In this document: in pieces, positions 35,281 to 46,832 of the stretch
Layout: the number at the start of each line of letters is the position of its first letter
How positions within the stretch are numbered: the stretch's first letter is position 1
Source: Cryptomeria japonica
Taxonomy: Eukaryota; Streptophyta; Pinopsida; Cupressales; Cupressaceae
Length of the DNA stretch: 64,000 nt
Direction: 5' to 3'
NCBI RefSeq assembly: GCF_030272615.1
Contig: NC_081406.1
Coordinates: forward strand, 231,312,396 to 231,376,395
Notes under the pieces: model-generated
Database searches by the model: none
Seen by the model: only the letters and a program-made list of their open reading frames with translations
What the model was told of the DNA's origin: nothing
Translations under genes and position numbers: made by a program

Positions 35281-35860
35281 CGACCCAAAAAAAATGAAAA
35301 CATGACAAAAATCAATGAAATTAATAAAAAATGAAAGGGATTCTGGCCACTTACTCATGGGCCATATGCGGTGGGTCTCTGGTATCCCCTGGCGCACTCA
35401 AATAGGTGAGAGGAGTATGAATCGACATCGTGGTCAGAGCTCCAAATGTCACAATCACAAGAAGACAAGTGTGCAAATGATTTTTCAGAATCACTTTTAA
35501 CCTTTTAATAGGGTAAATCAAAGGGTTAATAAGTGGGGAATGTATTTTACTCCCACTTTTTCATTATTAACCTTATCAACATCTTTTTTTGGGAGATGAA
35601 TCAATAATGTGTATCCAACGAAGTCAATATTCTCATATTGCAATCAATTCAAAACGATCATAAAATTAACAACTTTTCACCTAGAGCTTTGATTTATCTC
35701 CTGAGGGGGCATAATCAATATCGTTCATCAAATCTACATCTGGGGCATCATATCGAACATTTTGGCACACAACATCATATCGATCAAATTTTGGCAAGAA
35801 TATCCAACGATTTTCTTTGAATCAACATGTGCACACATGTCACTTCAAAGAGGGGCAAAA

Positions 35861-37297
35861 TGTAGACATATAAATCTGATCACTTTCTTAAATATTTATT
35901 TTAACGCCATCTCTCCTATTAATTAAATCTTATTTAATTAATTTCTTCATTTTCATCCATTTGATTAAATAAATTATTTAATTTATTTAATTAAATTCAC
36001 CTAAACCTTTTCTAGCCTTTAATTAAATAAATCATTTTATTTAATTAATTCCCCTTTCTTCCTTTTAATTAAATTTACATTTAATTAATTCCCCCCTGTT
36101 GTATTTATGCAAGTTGCATCTATTTTGGTTGAAATAAAGCAATTTTATTTTAATTAAATTCCTAAATCCCCCCACTTGCATTTTCCTACATCTCCCACTT
36201 GCCTGCTAAACCTCTTCTAGAGCCTTCTAGATTCTTCTAAACTATCTTAATTAGGTTTAATCCCTCTAAACATGTCCTTTCCCTAAGTTTGAGTAAGTAA
36301 CCTCTCAAATTTGGAGTAAAGTCTTCTAAATGCATTTAAAGCTATATTTCTTCAACAAGCTAACTTGTTGAGTTCCCCCAAATTTGGAAGGACTCTTACA
36401 AATTTGTCCCTAAAGTCTTCCAAACCATTAATGGTTCACTCAACCCTTCCCCCATGGTTAGAGATTTTCTCTCTAACTTAACCCTCATCTAACCCAAGGG
36501 TCTCATCAAGCACTCAGGACTTTAACCTTGGTTATCCTATTAACCCTTGCACAAGAGTTTACCCCTTTGGTAAAAGATTTATCCACTGGATAACTCTAAC
36601 CTAACCTTAACCTTACCTCCTAAGGTAACCTTTATGTCTCCTCAAGCATTTAATTCCTATTGCTCCTCCTCTCAAGCCACCTCTTGTTGACAATTGTCAC
36701 CATTTCATTGGTGAAAATTATAACATGGATTGAGTAACTTTCAATCCAAGCCCTTGTTGAGATTATTCAATCTTAACCCTCCATTGCCCTATTTTCCCTA
36801 TAAATAGAGCTCTCATTCTTCATTCTCCAAGATATCCAAGTTTCATGCATCTACATTATAGTCTAATTTACTAAGCATTTTAGCCTCTCTTTGTTAGAAT
36901 ATTATCATAGCATTTAGAAGCATTTCATTTCATATCATAGAACATTCATGCTAGTATATTATGTTAGGATAATTTTTTAATCTCTTTATCATATAATTAT
37001 CTTCACACTAGCTTAATTATCATAGTTTTTAATACATCATATAGATCTTAGAGTGCATTCATGCATGTAGATCACAATGTCACTCATTCTTGGAGTTGTC
37101 ATTTCTAAGTCATTTGCTCATTGATCTGAGAGAAAAACATTGTCTTTAGGGATCTTGTGAGATAGAGAACAATGGGACACCCCTTGGGAAGTTAAACTAG
37201 TCCAATTTTAGTTTATACTTACACCAAGAGTCTCATTGGTATGTAGGTTATTCGATCTCGATTTATTCATTTTGATCACCATGTTTTCTTGCGTACA
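35861..37297 (+). repeat. D-family LTR, plus orientation (3' LTR of D1 and 5' LTR of D2)
   Basis: Begins TGTAGACATATAAATCTGA after the purine tract AGAGGGGCAAAA and ends GCGTACA. It is 1437 bp. Because it has D1 internal sequence on its left and a primer site plus leader on its right, it serves both elements, as in a tandem made by LTR-LTR recombination. A TATA-like box CTATAAATAG lies at about 36798-36807. Confidence 0.9.
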
Positions 37298-37300
37298 TCT

Positions 37301-37320
37301 TTGGCACCCACCGTGGGGCA
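37301..37320 (+). promoter_or_regulatory. Primer binding site of the D family
   Basis: TTGGCACCCACCGTGGGGCA, three bases after the LTR end. It matches the 'TGGCGCCCACCGTGGGGC' type known from plant Tat-like gypsy elements. An inverted copy is at 37677-37696. Confidence 0.75.
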
Positions 37321-37699
37321 CATCCCCAAAAATAACTTCATTTTGTGTGCAGGTAGAAGACATTAATCACGCCATATTTGCAAACTAGCATGTCCGAGAC
37401 TTACTTTAGTAGATATGTGATGAACTTTAGCACGTACATCACATTGGTTAGCGCATAGAGACCATAAAAAGAGGGGTATGTGCCAGAAAAGTGACAATAT
37501 GCACTAAATAATGGTCTCTATGCACTAAATAATGGTCTCTATGCGCTAACCAGTGTGATGTACGTGCTAAAGTTCATCACATATCTACTAAAGTAAGTCT
37601 CGGACACGCTAGTTTGCAAATATGGCGTGATTGTTGTCTTCTACCTGCACACAAAATGAAGTTATTTTTGGGGATGTGCCCCACGGTGGGTGCCAAAGA

Positions 37700-39136
37700 T
37701 GTACGCAAGAAAACATGGTGATCAAAATGAATAAATCGAGATCGAATAACCTACATACCAATGAGACTCTTGGTGTAAGTATAAACTAAAATTGGACTAG
37801 TTTAACTTCCCAAGGGGTGTCCCATTGTTCTCTATCTCACAAGATCCCTAAAGACAATGTTTTTCTCTCAGATCAATGAGCAAATGACTTAGAAATGACA
37901 ACTCCAAGAATGAGTGACATTGTGATCTACATGCATGAATGCACTCTAAGATCTATATGATGTATTAAAAACTATGATGATTAAGCTAGTATGAAGATAA
38001 TTATATGATAAAGAGATTAAAAAATTATCCTAACATAATATACTAGCATGAATGTTCTATGATATGAAATGAAATGCTTCTAAATGCTATGATAATATTC
38101 TAACAAAGAGAGGCTAAAATGCTTAGTAAATTAGACTATAATGTAGATGCATGAAACTTGGATATCTTGGAGAATGAAGAATGAGAGCTCTATTTATAGG
38201 GAAAATAGGGCAATGGAGGGTTAAGATTGAATAATCTCAACAAGGGCTTGGATTGAAAGTTACTCAATCCATGTTATAATTTTCACCAATGAAATGGTGA
38301 CAATTGTCAACAAGAGGTGGCTTGAGAGGAGAAGCAATAGGAATTAAATGCTTGAGGAGACATAAAAGTTACCTTAGGAGGTAAGGTTAAGGTTAGGTTA
38401 GAGTTATCCAGTGGATAAATCTTTTACCAAAGGGGTAAACTCTTGTGCAAGGGTTAATAGGATAAACAAGGTTAAAGTCCTGAGTGCTTGATGAGACCCT
38501 TGGGTTAGATGAGGGTTAAGTTAGAGAGAAAATCTCTAACCATGGGGGAAGGGTTGAGTGAACCATTAATGGTTTGGAAGACTTTAGGGACAAATTTGTA
38601 AGAGTCCTTCCAAATTTGGGGGAACTCAACAAGTTAGCTTGTTGAAGAAATATAGCTTTAAATGCATTTAGAAGACTTTACTCCAAATTTGAGAGGTTAC
38701 TTACTCAAACTTAGGGAAAGGACATGTTTAGAGGGATTAAACCTAATTAAGATAGTTTAAAAGAATCTAGAAGGCTCTAGAAGAGGTTTAGCAGGCAAGT
38801 GGGAGATGTAGGAAAATGCAAGTGGGGGGATTTAGGAATTTAATTAAAATAAAATTGCTTTATTTCAACCAAAATAGATGCAACTTGCATAAATACAACA
38901 GGGGGGAATTAATTAAATGTAAATTTAATTAAAAGGAAGAAAGGGGAATTAATTAAATAAAATGATTTATTTAATTAAAGGCTAGAAAAGGTTTAGGTGA
39001 ATTTAATTAAATAAATTAAATAATTTATTTAATCAAATGGATGAAAATGAAGAAATTAATTAAATAAGATTTAATTAATAGGAGAGATGGCGTTAAAATA
39101 AATATTTAAGAAAGTGGTCAGATTTATATGTCTACA
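37700..39136 (-). repeat. D-family LTR, inverted copy
   Basis: Exact-length (1437 bp) reverse-complement copy of 35861-37297. Its purine tract (39137-39148) and primer site (37677-37696) are also inverted. It faces the plus-strand LTR head to head through their leader sides. Confidence 0.92.
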
Positions 39137-39348
39137 TTTTGCCCCTCTTTGAAGTGACATGTGTGCACATGTTGATTCAAAGAAAATCGTTGGATATTCT
39201 TGCCAAAATTTGATCGATATGATGTTGTGTGCCAAAATGTTCGATATGATGCCCCAGATGTAGATTTGATGAACGATATTGATTATGCCCCCTCAGGAGA
39301 TAAATCAAAGCTCTAGGTGAAAAGTTGTTAATTTTATGATCGTTTTGA

Positions 39349-39417
39349 TTATGCCCCAGTGTGATGTACGTACATCACACTGGTTAGCGCATAGAGACTT
39401 ACTTTAGTAGATATGTG
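39349..39417. other. Scrambled junction at the outer edge of the palindrome
   Basis: Pieces in order: TTATGCCCC (as at 39283), AGTGTGATGTAC (as at 37552), GTACATCACACTGG continuing to GCGCATAGAGA (inverted copy of about 37536-37563), then CTTACTTTAGTAGATATGTG (as at 37402). A perfect 26-bp palindrome centred at 39369/39370 lies inside it. Confidence 0.85.
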
Positions 39418-41309
39418 GTGTTCTTTTTATCAAAGAACACCATGTCTTCTTGGAGCATCTCCATCTAGCTTAGACAATTTTGCAATGAAGGCTTAAAAAG
39501 AATCCTTGTCTTTTGTGTTTATGAGGTGATAGGTATATGCTATCACCTTCAATGGGTGATCAAAAATCCAAAACCATCTCTTTTATGCTTTCTTTCAGTT
39601 TCATGCATTAAAACCTTTATAAGGCTTGCCCTCTGAGTTGCCCTTAGGGCGTCATTAAGGCCAGTGAGAGGGGAATGACCTAAGTGGGAAACGAATTTAT
39701 TGCCAAGTATTCCAACCCACTATAATCAAATGTGGAGGTTGATGAAAATCCCCTCCAATGGTTTTGCTTAGCGATTAGCCTTCCCCCAACATCTTTAAGA
39801 TACATAATGCCTTTGTTCTAAAGGTTGGGAAGCCTCCTGAGGGAGTTTATCACTAAAGACCAAACAAAATCTTGATTACAAACCTTAGCATTAGAAACTT
39901 TGAGCTGAGTCAGTTACCAAACATTGGCAATATTATAGTGCAAGGGTGGGGAAGAATCTGCCCCCAAGATTTCTCACCATATATCTCCCAAGATAACTAT
40001 CCAATTGGGAAGCAATTCAATTTGGGTTAATTTCTGGACAAAGGCAAAAAAATGGGTGCCCCTTAGGGGGTGACAAGGCTGTTTGAGCTGACGGAGTATC
40101 GAGACTGGTGGGCTATGATATTGTTAATGACCTTTGAATAAAGAGTCTACTTGATCTGTCTTCTTTGTAATCCAAACCAGTGAAAACATCCTCAAAAGAA
40201 CATACACTATTTGTTAGCATAGGCAAATTGTTACTACTTTGTCTACTGCATTTTCTAGTCATTTTTCAAAAAATCATCCATCAAACATAAGAATCATTTC
40301 TCAACATCTCAGTAAAATCATCAAAACAAAGTTATTAGGACAGATTAGCGCATCAGAGCAACATCCTAGCACATTTCGACCATTAGATAATGCATTTCAA
40401 CCAAATATTAGCACTTTTATCACCCACTTTAGCACGTAAGAAGTATAAATTGGTGAAAACTTAAACAATGTGTATCAACATCATTTCAGCACATTGAAGC
40501 ATCACCCTAACACACTTGAACCATAGTTTAGCACATTCAGACCAAACATTAGCGCTTAAGAGAGACATGTTAGCACATAACATTTTCAACGTTTGAGATA
40601 GCAGATAGTGAAAAACAATGCATTTGAGGGACAACCTAGCACATCTGGAATGTTCTGTAGTGCTTTAGGGTCATATTTTAGTGCATAAGGACTCTGTTTT
40701 AGCGCATGATTAAAAATAGCAAAAAATAGAGAGAAAACCAACAACCTTGTAAAAATTTCATCAACAGTTTCGGATACCCTTTTAGGTTCTTTGATAAATC
40801 TGATGCAAAAAGGAAAAATTGCATCATAAGTGAAGAAGTTTCCAAATCCAACTAAACACCCTTAGAAAAAGTATCGAATCTTCAACTATCTTGAGATAAG
40901 ATTTCATCCAACAAGATTAAGGAGTATCAAAATAGTGATCAAAGGTTCCACCATCCAACAAATCCTATCAAAACAAATAACTTTTTAAAATCTCAAATTG
41001 TCAAATTAAGTTTCTACATCATGAAACTTGACTCATATCATTTGACACACTTTGTCGTAGAAGCGAATCAAACTAAACTTCTACTTAACAAGTAGGCTTG
41101 AGTATCCAAAACAAAGTATCCATATCCAACATCAACATCAACTTTGATCATTTTGTATGACCACTCCCCACATTTTGAGAAGAAGAAGTCTTCATCAAAA
41201 GACTAAGTTGAAGAAGAGACAACCTAATCCTAAGGTCCTTGCCAAAAGTAGTAAATTTCTCTACATCAACCATTAGCTCTTTAAATCACATCATGTTTTC
41301 TTATGTCAT
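39418..41309 (+). other. D2 leader, non-coding, with TTAGCGCA-type motif array
   Basis: No supported ORF. At 40320-40710 there are about a dozen copies of '(T/C)TAG(C/T)(G/A)CAT', such as TTAGCGCATCAGAG near 40346, CTAGCACATTTCG near 40367, TTAGCACATAAC near 40572 and TTAGCGCATGATT near 40702. They are the reverse complement of the words arrayed at 34925-35280. Confidence 0.6.
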
Positions 41310-43664
41310 ATGCAGTTGTATATCCAAGGAAAAACCAACGAATTTGACAAGGAGCCTTTGAGAAGTAGGGCTTATATTCAGAAAGCAACATTCAACCAAT
41401 GCCTTAATAGTGGAGGAAGGATTAATCTCACCTTGTTTCCAAAGTTTCTTGTCACTTACAATGAAGCTCGACCTGAGCCACCAAATCCACCAAGAACCCC
41501 GATAGAAGAAGAAGAATTCACTACTGTAGAGATATATTGATGCCCGTTGTCACTCGATCTCAGAAAAACAAAGAGAAGGATTCACAACCAGAATCAATCA
41601 TGAGTCGTAGGGAGCCCAATCCTTTTGATGTAAATGCAAATATTGAAGAAACAAAGATTATCAAAGAGCTTCTCCAAGAATGTCAAGAGAATGCTGCTTT
41701 CCAAAAACTCGTAGAAAGACTTATAGAATCGGATAAGAATAAATATCTCTTCATGTTAAGTAGTAAAGGAGTCAATATTCCTACAGATTTTGACATAGAA
41801 AATTTAAGGAATACTGATGGGGGAAACTCACGAACAAGGGCAAGAACCTATACTTACAATACCTATAAAAAAGAACATTTGAGAGGAGAGGAAACACATG
41901 ATCAAGAAAACACACACAACCAAAATCACACCCATGAACAAGATAACACTTACAAACACAACAATGCTTGTAATCATGACCATCTTAATGAATGAGGGGA
42001 GGCTCACCATCGAAGGACCAATGCACCCCTAGCTGTTCTTACACAACAACTCCAAACACTTCAAAGATAAAATACAGGACATGCAACAAGGAACCATGAT
42101 ACGATACTCATTAGAAGACATTTGTCCTTATCCTTTTGATAGGAGATTAAACATGGTACCTTTTCCCCCAAATTCAGATATACCAAAGTATGACAAATAT
42201 AATGCTAAGAGTGATCTCCATGATCACGTCCGATAATTTTGTACTATGATCTTGGAGTTTGCTCACAACAACACACACGTAATGAGACTATTCCCAAGAA
42301 GTTTGGGAGGGCAAACAATGGAGTGGTTGTCAAAACTCACACCTCCCATCAGATCATTTGATGAGTTGGTGAATAAATTCATAACACAATACTCCTATAA
42401 TATCCAACACGCGATCACCATGCTTGATGTATGTAATACAAAATAAAAGAACAATGAAACATTCATGGGGTGTCTACAATGATGGAGGCACATGGTTGCA
42501 AGATACCCAGGAGATGTGCCTAAAAAGGAAAAGATGGAAATATTCATAGACAATTTGAACAGTGAAATGAGTTATCATCTCAAACTACAATGTATACCAT
42601 CTTTTGGAAAACTAATAGATAATGGTATCCAAGTAGAAGAAGCTTCCATCAAGAAAGGAACCTTGAAATTTTTTAAGGAAGGTGTTAGTTCATCAAACAA
42701 TAACAACTTTAACAATAAAAACAATAACAACAACTCAGTCAAGTCCAAATTTTGGACAAGAAACAAAAACGTTGTTAATGATGGGGTAGTCGACACCAAC
42801 AATGTAAAGTCTAAACAACTAGTGTTGACTTTATTAGGCAACCCACCATCCAATAATGATCAAAGAAGTGCCAATCAAAACAGTAACACTTGTCAACGTA
42901 ATACCAACCAAGGGGCTTCAACATCAAACAACAACATTCACCAAGGCAACAACAACAACAACCTAGGGAACAACACAAACCAAAGAAGCAATGCTAATAC
43001 TTCCCCTTATCAACGAATATACACACCATTAGGACAAACCTTGGAATCAACATTTTGAGAGCTATTGACAAATAAGATCATCAAATTGCTAGCCACAAGA
43101 AACTTTTAACCCCAAATCAAACCACCATGGTGGAATGACTCGCATTATTGTGATTATCATTGAAACAAAAGGCATAGAACAAATGATTGCATGAGTTTGA
43201 AGAACCTAGTTCAAGATATGATAGACAAGGGAGATCTAACGGTCGATGGTCATAAAACCAATGGTGACCATGAAGCTTTCAAAAACCCTCTTTCTAATTA
43301 TGACAAGGGAGGAGCATCAACGCCAAACAACACCAAAGGAGCTTGTATCAATCACATATACAAAAATACCATCAATCACGTATCAGCATATGGCAATCAA
43401 GTGAATGTCATAAAAATCAAAGACAAACAAGAACATGCGTTAGTAAATGCGACAACAAGAGCTCAAAAATATGTCTTGAAGGGGAACGCATCAACAACAA
43501 CAACTCTCCCCAAGGCTCAATATAACTTGGTCGACCAACTATGGAGAACACCCGCTCAGATATCTATACTTGAGTTCCTCAAACTTTCACCAAAACACAC
43601 GGATATCTTGGAGCAAGCTCTTGTCGAAACAACCATTTCAAATGATCTGGATATTGATTGATTC
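41310..43664 (+). pseudogene. D2 gag
   Basis: Broken into frames at 41310-41540, 41537-41995, 42246-43058 and 43191-43661. The central part is a clear Retrotrans_gag capsid domain: FPRSLGGQTMEWLSKL, FDELVNKFITQYSYN, 'MVARYPGDVPKKEKMEIFI', 'LNSEMSYHLKL' and 'EEASIKKGT'. An Asn-rich spacer (42700-43000) follows. A zinc knuckle relic, CDYH-stop-NKRHRTNDC, precedes MSLKNLVQDMIDKGDL at about 43150-43230. The N-terminal piece has MPVVTRSQKNKEKD and matches D1. Several stops and frameshifts. Confidence 0.8.
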
Positions 43665-43764
43665 CAAGCCATGGTGGCCCATATGATGGTGCCACATTAC
43701 ATATCTTTTTATGAACACGATGATGTCTCCTCGAGTCATCCACATAACACCCCACTACATATCG

Positions 43765-44070
43765 AGGTCTTAGTCTATAAACATTAGGTAAAAAGAGTAT
43801 TAATAGATGGAGGAACTAGTCTCAATATATGTACTCTAAAGCTTATTGATGCAGTGGGATTCTTTGAGCAAGCCATTGATCCCAAAAAGAAAATCACTAT
43901 CAAAGCCTATGATGATGAAGAAAGATCATCCGAAGGAATTGCGATACTACCCATTTAGGTAGGTCCTGTACAAAGAGACACAATGTGCCAAGTCTTGGAG
44001 ATAGACTTGACATATAATATACTATTGGGTCATCCATGGATCCATGAAATGCAAGCGATACCTTCCACGT
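43765..44070 (+). pseudogene. D2 aspartic protease
   Basis: KRVLIDGGTSLNICTLKL gives the active-site region (Asp-Gly-Gly in place of Asp-Ser/Thr-Gly, as is common in this plant group). It is followed by 'IKAYDDEERSSEGIAILPI', a stop, and 'LTYNILLGHPWIHEMQAIPS', the conserved end of the domain. It belongs to the pol polyprotein between gag and the G-patch linker. Confidence 0.75.
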
Positions 44071-44360
44071 ACCATCAATATCTCAAGTTACCCTACAATG
44101 GATAGGAAATTTCAATATCTGCAGATACTAACCCTTTTCAGTACTACAATGCTATGGGGGCAACTCAAGTTAGCCTGGTTCCACACAAAAGGGAGGCCCA
44201 AGGTTCCTCATCATCCAATCATCAAGAAGAACTCAAGTCCCTATCAATGAAATTCAAGCAAAAGATGAAAATAAAGGACCAAGGCATGGGGGAGTACTCT
44301 TTTGAACCCTAGTGTCTATCTAAGTTGCCAACTTCACCAAGGTCTTATGGACAACCTTCT

Positions 44361-45324
44361 AGGGTAAAAGCACAAAGTTGTGTCACACTTTTATAAATGA
44401 AATGGCCAATGTTGATTCAACTTTTTAAATTGAATCAATAGAAAGTGATATATATGATTTGAATTTCAACATGATGTAAACTAATAAAATGCATATTTTT
44501 TATGTATTTTATATTTGTAGTTTGTTTTTAAAATTAAAAAATTATTTGAATATACTTTTTGATAAAGTAAACACTATAATTTAGTTGCTGATAAAATGCT
44601 GAAATTGAAGTTACATGAGGCGTCACACTTTATAAAGTAAAATTTACCTTTTTTTTTCCAATTTTTTTGTGTATATTGATAACTGAAACTTTAGTGCAAA
44701 AATATATTTTTAACTATTTTTTATTTGTATATATTTTTCAATAAATTTGAAAAGTCGCATGTACTAAAATATAACTCCTTCCATTCGATGTCACCTTTTT
44801 TCTTTATTATTTATCCAAATTAAAAAATAATTATATCATCTTGACATAGACTCTTTTCTCTAGTGCTTTTAAATTTTTTAAAAAAATAAAATAAATTTTA
44901 GTATTTTTCCTTTACAAGATAATCAACCTTATATTTTAGTGTTGATGACCTACTTTCAATAAAAATAAAAAATAAAAAATAAAAAACTAATTAAAATATT
45001 AAAAGATATATATTTTGGAAAATTCACTTATAGATCTATAAAAGGGTATTTTTTACATTTCAATTTTTTTTTTTATAAGAGTTGGAGTTGCTGAAACATC
45101 AAGCTTTTCAATTAAAAAAAATGGTAATTAGACCCAAAGTGGTATAAAATATACATTTAGTAGACAAATTCCAATTGGAAAAGTTGTGGCCCATATATAA
45201 CATAGCTATAATGAATCTTTATAGACCATATGTTTTACTAAAATTAATTTTAGTTAGAATTACTTAAATTCACTTGTGCTGATAAGTTGGCCTGAAATGT
45301 GACACAGTTTTGTGCTTTTACCCT
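44361..45324. mobile_element. 964-bp non-autonomous DNA transposon with 26-bp TIRs, inside D2
   Basis: AGGGTAAAAGCACAAAGT followed by TGTGTCAC at 44361-44386 is the inverse of 45299-45324 with 24 of 26 bases matching. The interior is AT-rich with no ORF. It separates 'SYGQPS' from 'STSRHQATQP' of the D2 polyprotein linker, so it inserted after D2. The flanks (ACAACCTTCT and CCACATCAAG) show no convincing target duplication. If the terminal A/T is excluded, a 4-bp TCTA/TCCA pair is possible. The superfamily is undetermined. Confidence 0.85.
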
Positions 45325-46706
45325 CCACATCAAGACATCAGGCAACACAACCCATCACAAAGTTTGATGGTAAATTTATGCAAATGGGCACACTGGCTGA
45401 AGAATCAGAAGATAAATACATCCTTAGCTGTCTATACAAGGATGAGGAAGAAATTAGAGCTGCTACCCTAGAAGTAGCCGTACCAAGAAAACAATATGGA
45501 AATGGGTTCCAAATCATGCAACAAATGGGATACAAAGGAAAAGGACCTATTGGCAAGCATCAAGAAGGCATCATAGAACCCATACAACCCCTTTCACAAT
45601 TTGCAAAAGACAAAATAGGACTTGGGTATGGCCAACATGTTCGACCTGTGCAAAAGAAAGATAACCATCAAAAACCTCAATGGAAAGAAAATAAAAAATA
45701 TAACAAAGACTCATGGAAAGAAGCATTGCACCAAGCAATATAAAAGACAAGGAAGAAGAAAAAACATGAAGAAAAAGATAGGCGACAAGAAGAACTCGTT
45801 ATCCAAAGGGAGGAAGCTTCTTATAAGAAAGTACATCATGTACAAGAACCTGATCAAACCAAGGCCAAGCCACAACCTAAGGAAATTTCTACTCAAAGAA
45901 AAGAAACAGAGTATGAAAAAATTCAAAGAGTACAAGCAAGCACCAATCCTGAATCAAAACAAGCTACCAAACTTGTGTCAATTATCAGTGATCTTTTCTC
46001 ACCATACAACATACCTGTCTGATTCAGTGAAGCCACCTGGGATAGCGATTCTGAAATAGATTCCAATGAGTATGAGTGGGACACCTATTCTGATGTTACT
46101 GAAGATATTGAGGTGGATACAATCCATGCATACAAACCCATTTCTCATGAGGGACAAGGCTCAAGATCTCGATCGTTTGAATTCGGACCACAACATATCT
46201 ATGAGGCTAGTGAGAACGAGCAACGACAATACGAACAAGGCAATGTCGAGGAGAGTACCATTGAAGACCTCAAGAATATCCTAGAACTCATTGATATCCC
46301 AAACAACTATGATGATGTCTCCATCATGACACTTATAGTAGATGATCTTAACCCACCAAATGACTCCTTACCACTCATATATCCTGACCTCATAGACTGG
46401 GAAGAACCTGAACACCATGATATACCAATATTCTTAAATCATGAGTCAATTGTCCAATACTTGTGCTTAGTCAACCCGAAAACATGCTCCACCAGTGAAC
46501 TGCATAACGTTATCTGCAATCAGGGGAGTGCCAAGTCTCTTAGTTGCAAAAGCAAAATAAAAAATGGATCTAATGGTGAAAACCATTTAATGGCAGTATT
46601 AGATCGCAAAAATGAAAAAATAAAAATAAAGGATGTATCTGAAGGTGAAAACCTTTTTGAGGCACCTGAAGATGGGAGACTTGACACTCTTCTTGAACAT
46701 TACTAG
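45312..46706 (+). pseudogene. D2 G-patch domain and linker before RT
   Basis: Near 45500 the frame has GNGFQIMQQMGYKGKGPIGK followed by 'HQEGIIEPI', a G-patch (aromatic-x2-MG(Y/W)xxGxG...GI). This is a glycine-rich nucleic-acid-binding motif found after the protease in some retroelements. Element C has the corresponding 'GFHILGKYGYNGNGCGAHEQ'. An acidic linker follows (46113-46706), including 'DLKNILELIDIPNNYDD' and the region of 'NPPNDSLPLIYPDLIDWEEP'. A frameshift lies near 45740. The first few codons (45312-45324) come from the TIR element, not the gene. Confidence 0.7.
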
Positions 46707-46832
46707 AAGAGGTCACCAATCTTGATTAAGCCAACTCAATCAATAAATATTGGCACTGAAGTGGCAACCAAAACCATCCATCTGGTAGAATCACTCACAG
46801 AAAAATAAAAACTATATTTTGTTAAATTCCTC

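Larger units (their letters stand above)
27371..37297 (+). mobile_element. Ty3/gypsy retrotransposon D1, internally deleted, with 3' LTR
   Basis: Plus-strand order: gag N-terminus, deletion or unrelated stretch, RT C-terminal part, RNase H, integrase, non-coding, antisense ORF, tandem repeats, polypurine tract, LTR. Integrase downstream of RNase H is the Ty3/gypsy arrangement. The 5' LTR is not found. Protease and the catalytic part of RT are missing, so the copy is dead. It has a long relative, D2, downstream. Confidence 0.8.
35649..39348. repeat. 3.7-kb palindrome: two 1817-bp inverted arms, 66-bp spacer
   Basis: Arm 35649-37465 is the reverse complement of 37532-39348. Every landmark I checked obeys start + end = 74997: LTR start 35861/39136, LTR end 37297/37700, arm edges 35649/39348. 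The arms therefore have no net indel. I noticed only a handful of mismatches. Each arm has about 212 bases of D 3' internal sequence, a full LTR, the primer site and about 168 bases of leader. The spacer (37466-37531) holds 'ATGCACTAAATAATGGTCTCT' in part twice. Confidence 0.95.

Noticed and set aside
35861-39136. Two independent LTR insertions in opposite orientation
   Set aside because: The inverted copy includes about 212 bases of internal sequence before the purine tract and about 168 bases of leader after the primer site, with exact colinearity. Two separate insertions would not give this.
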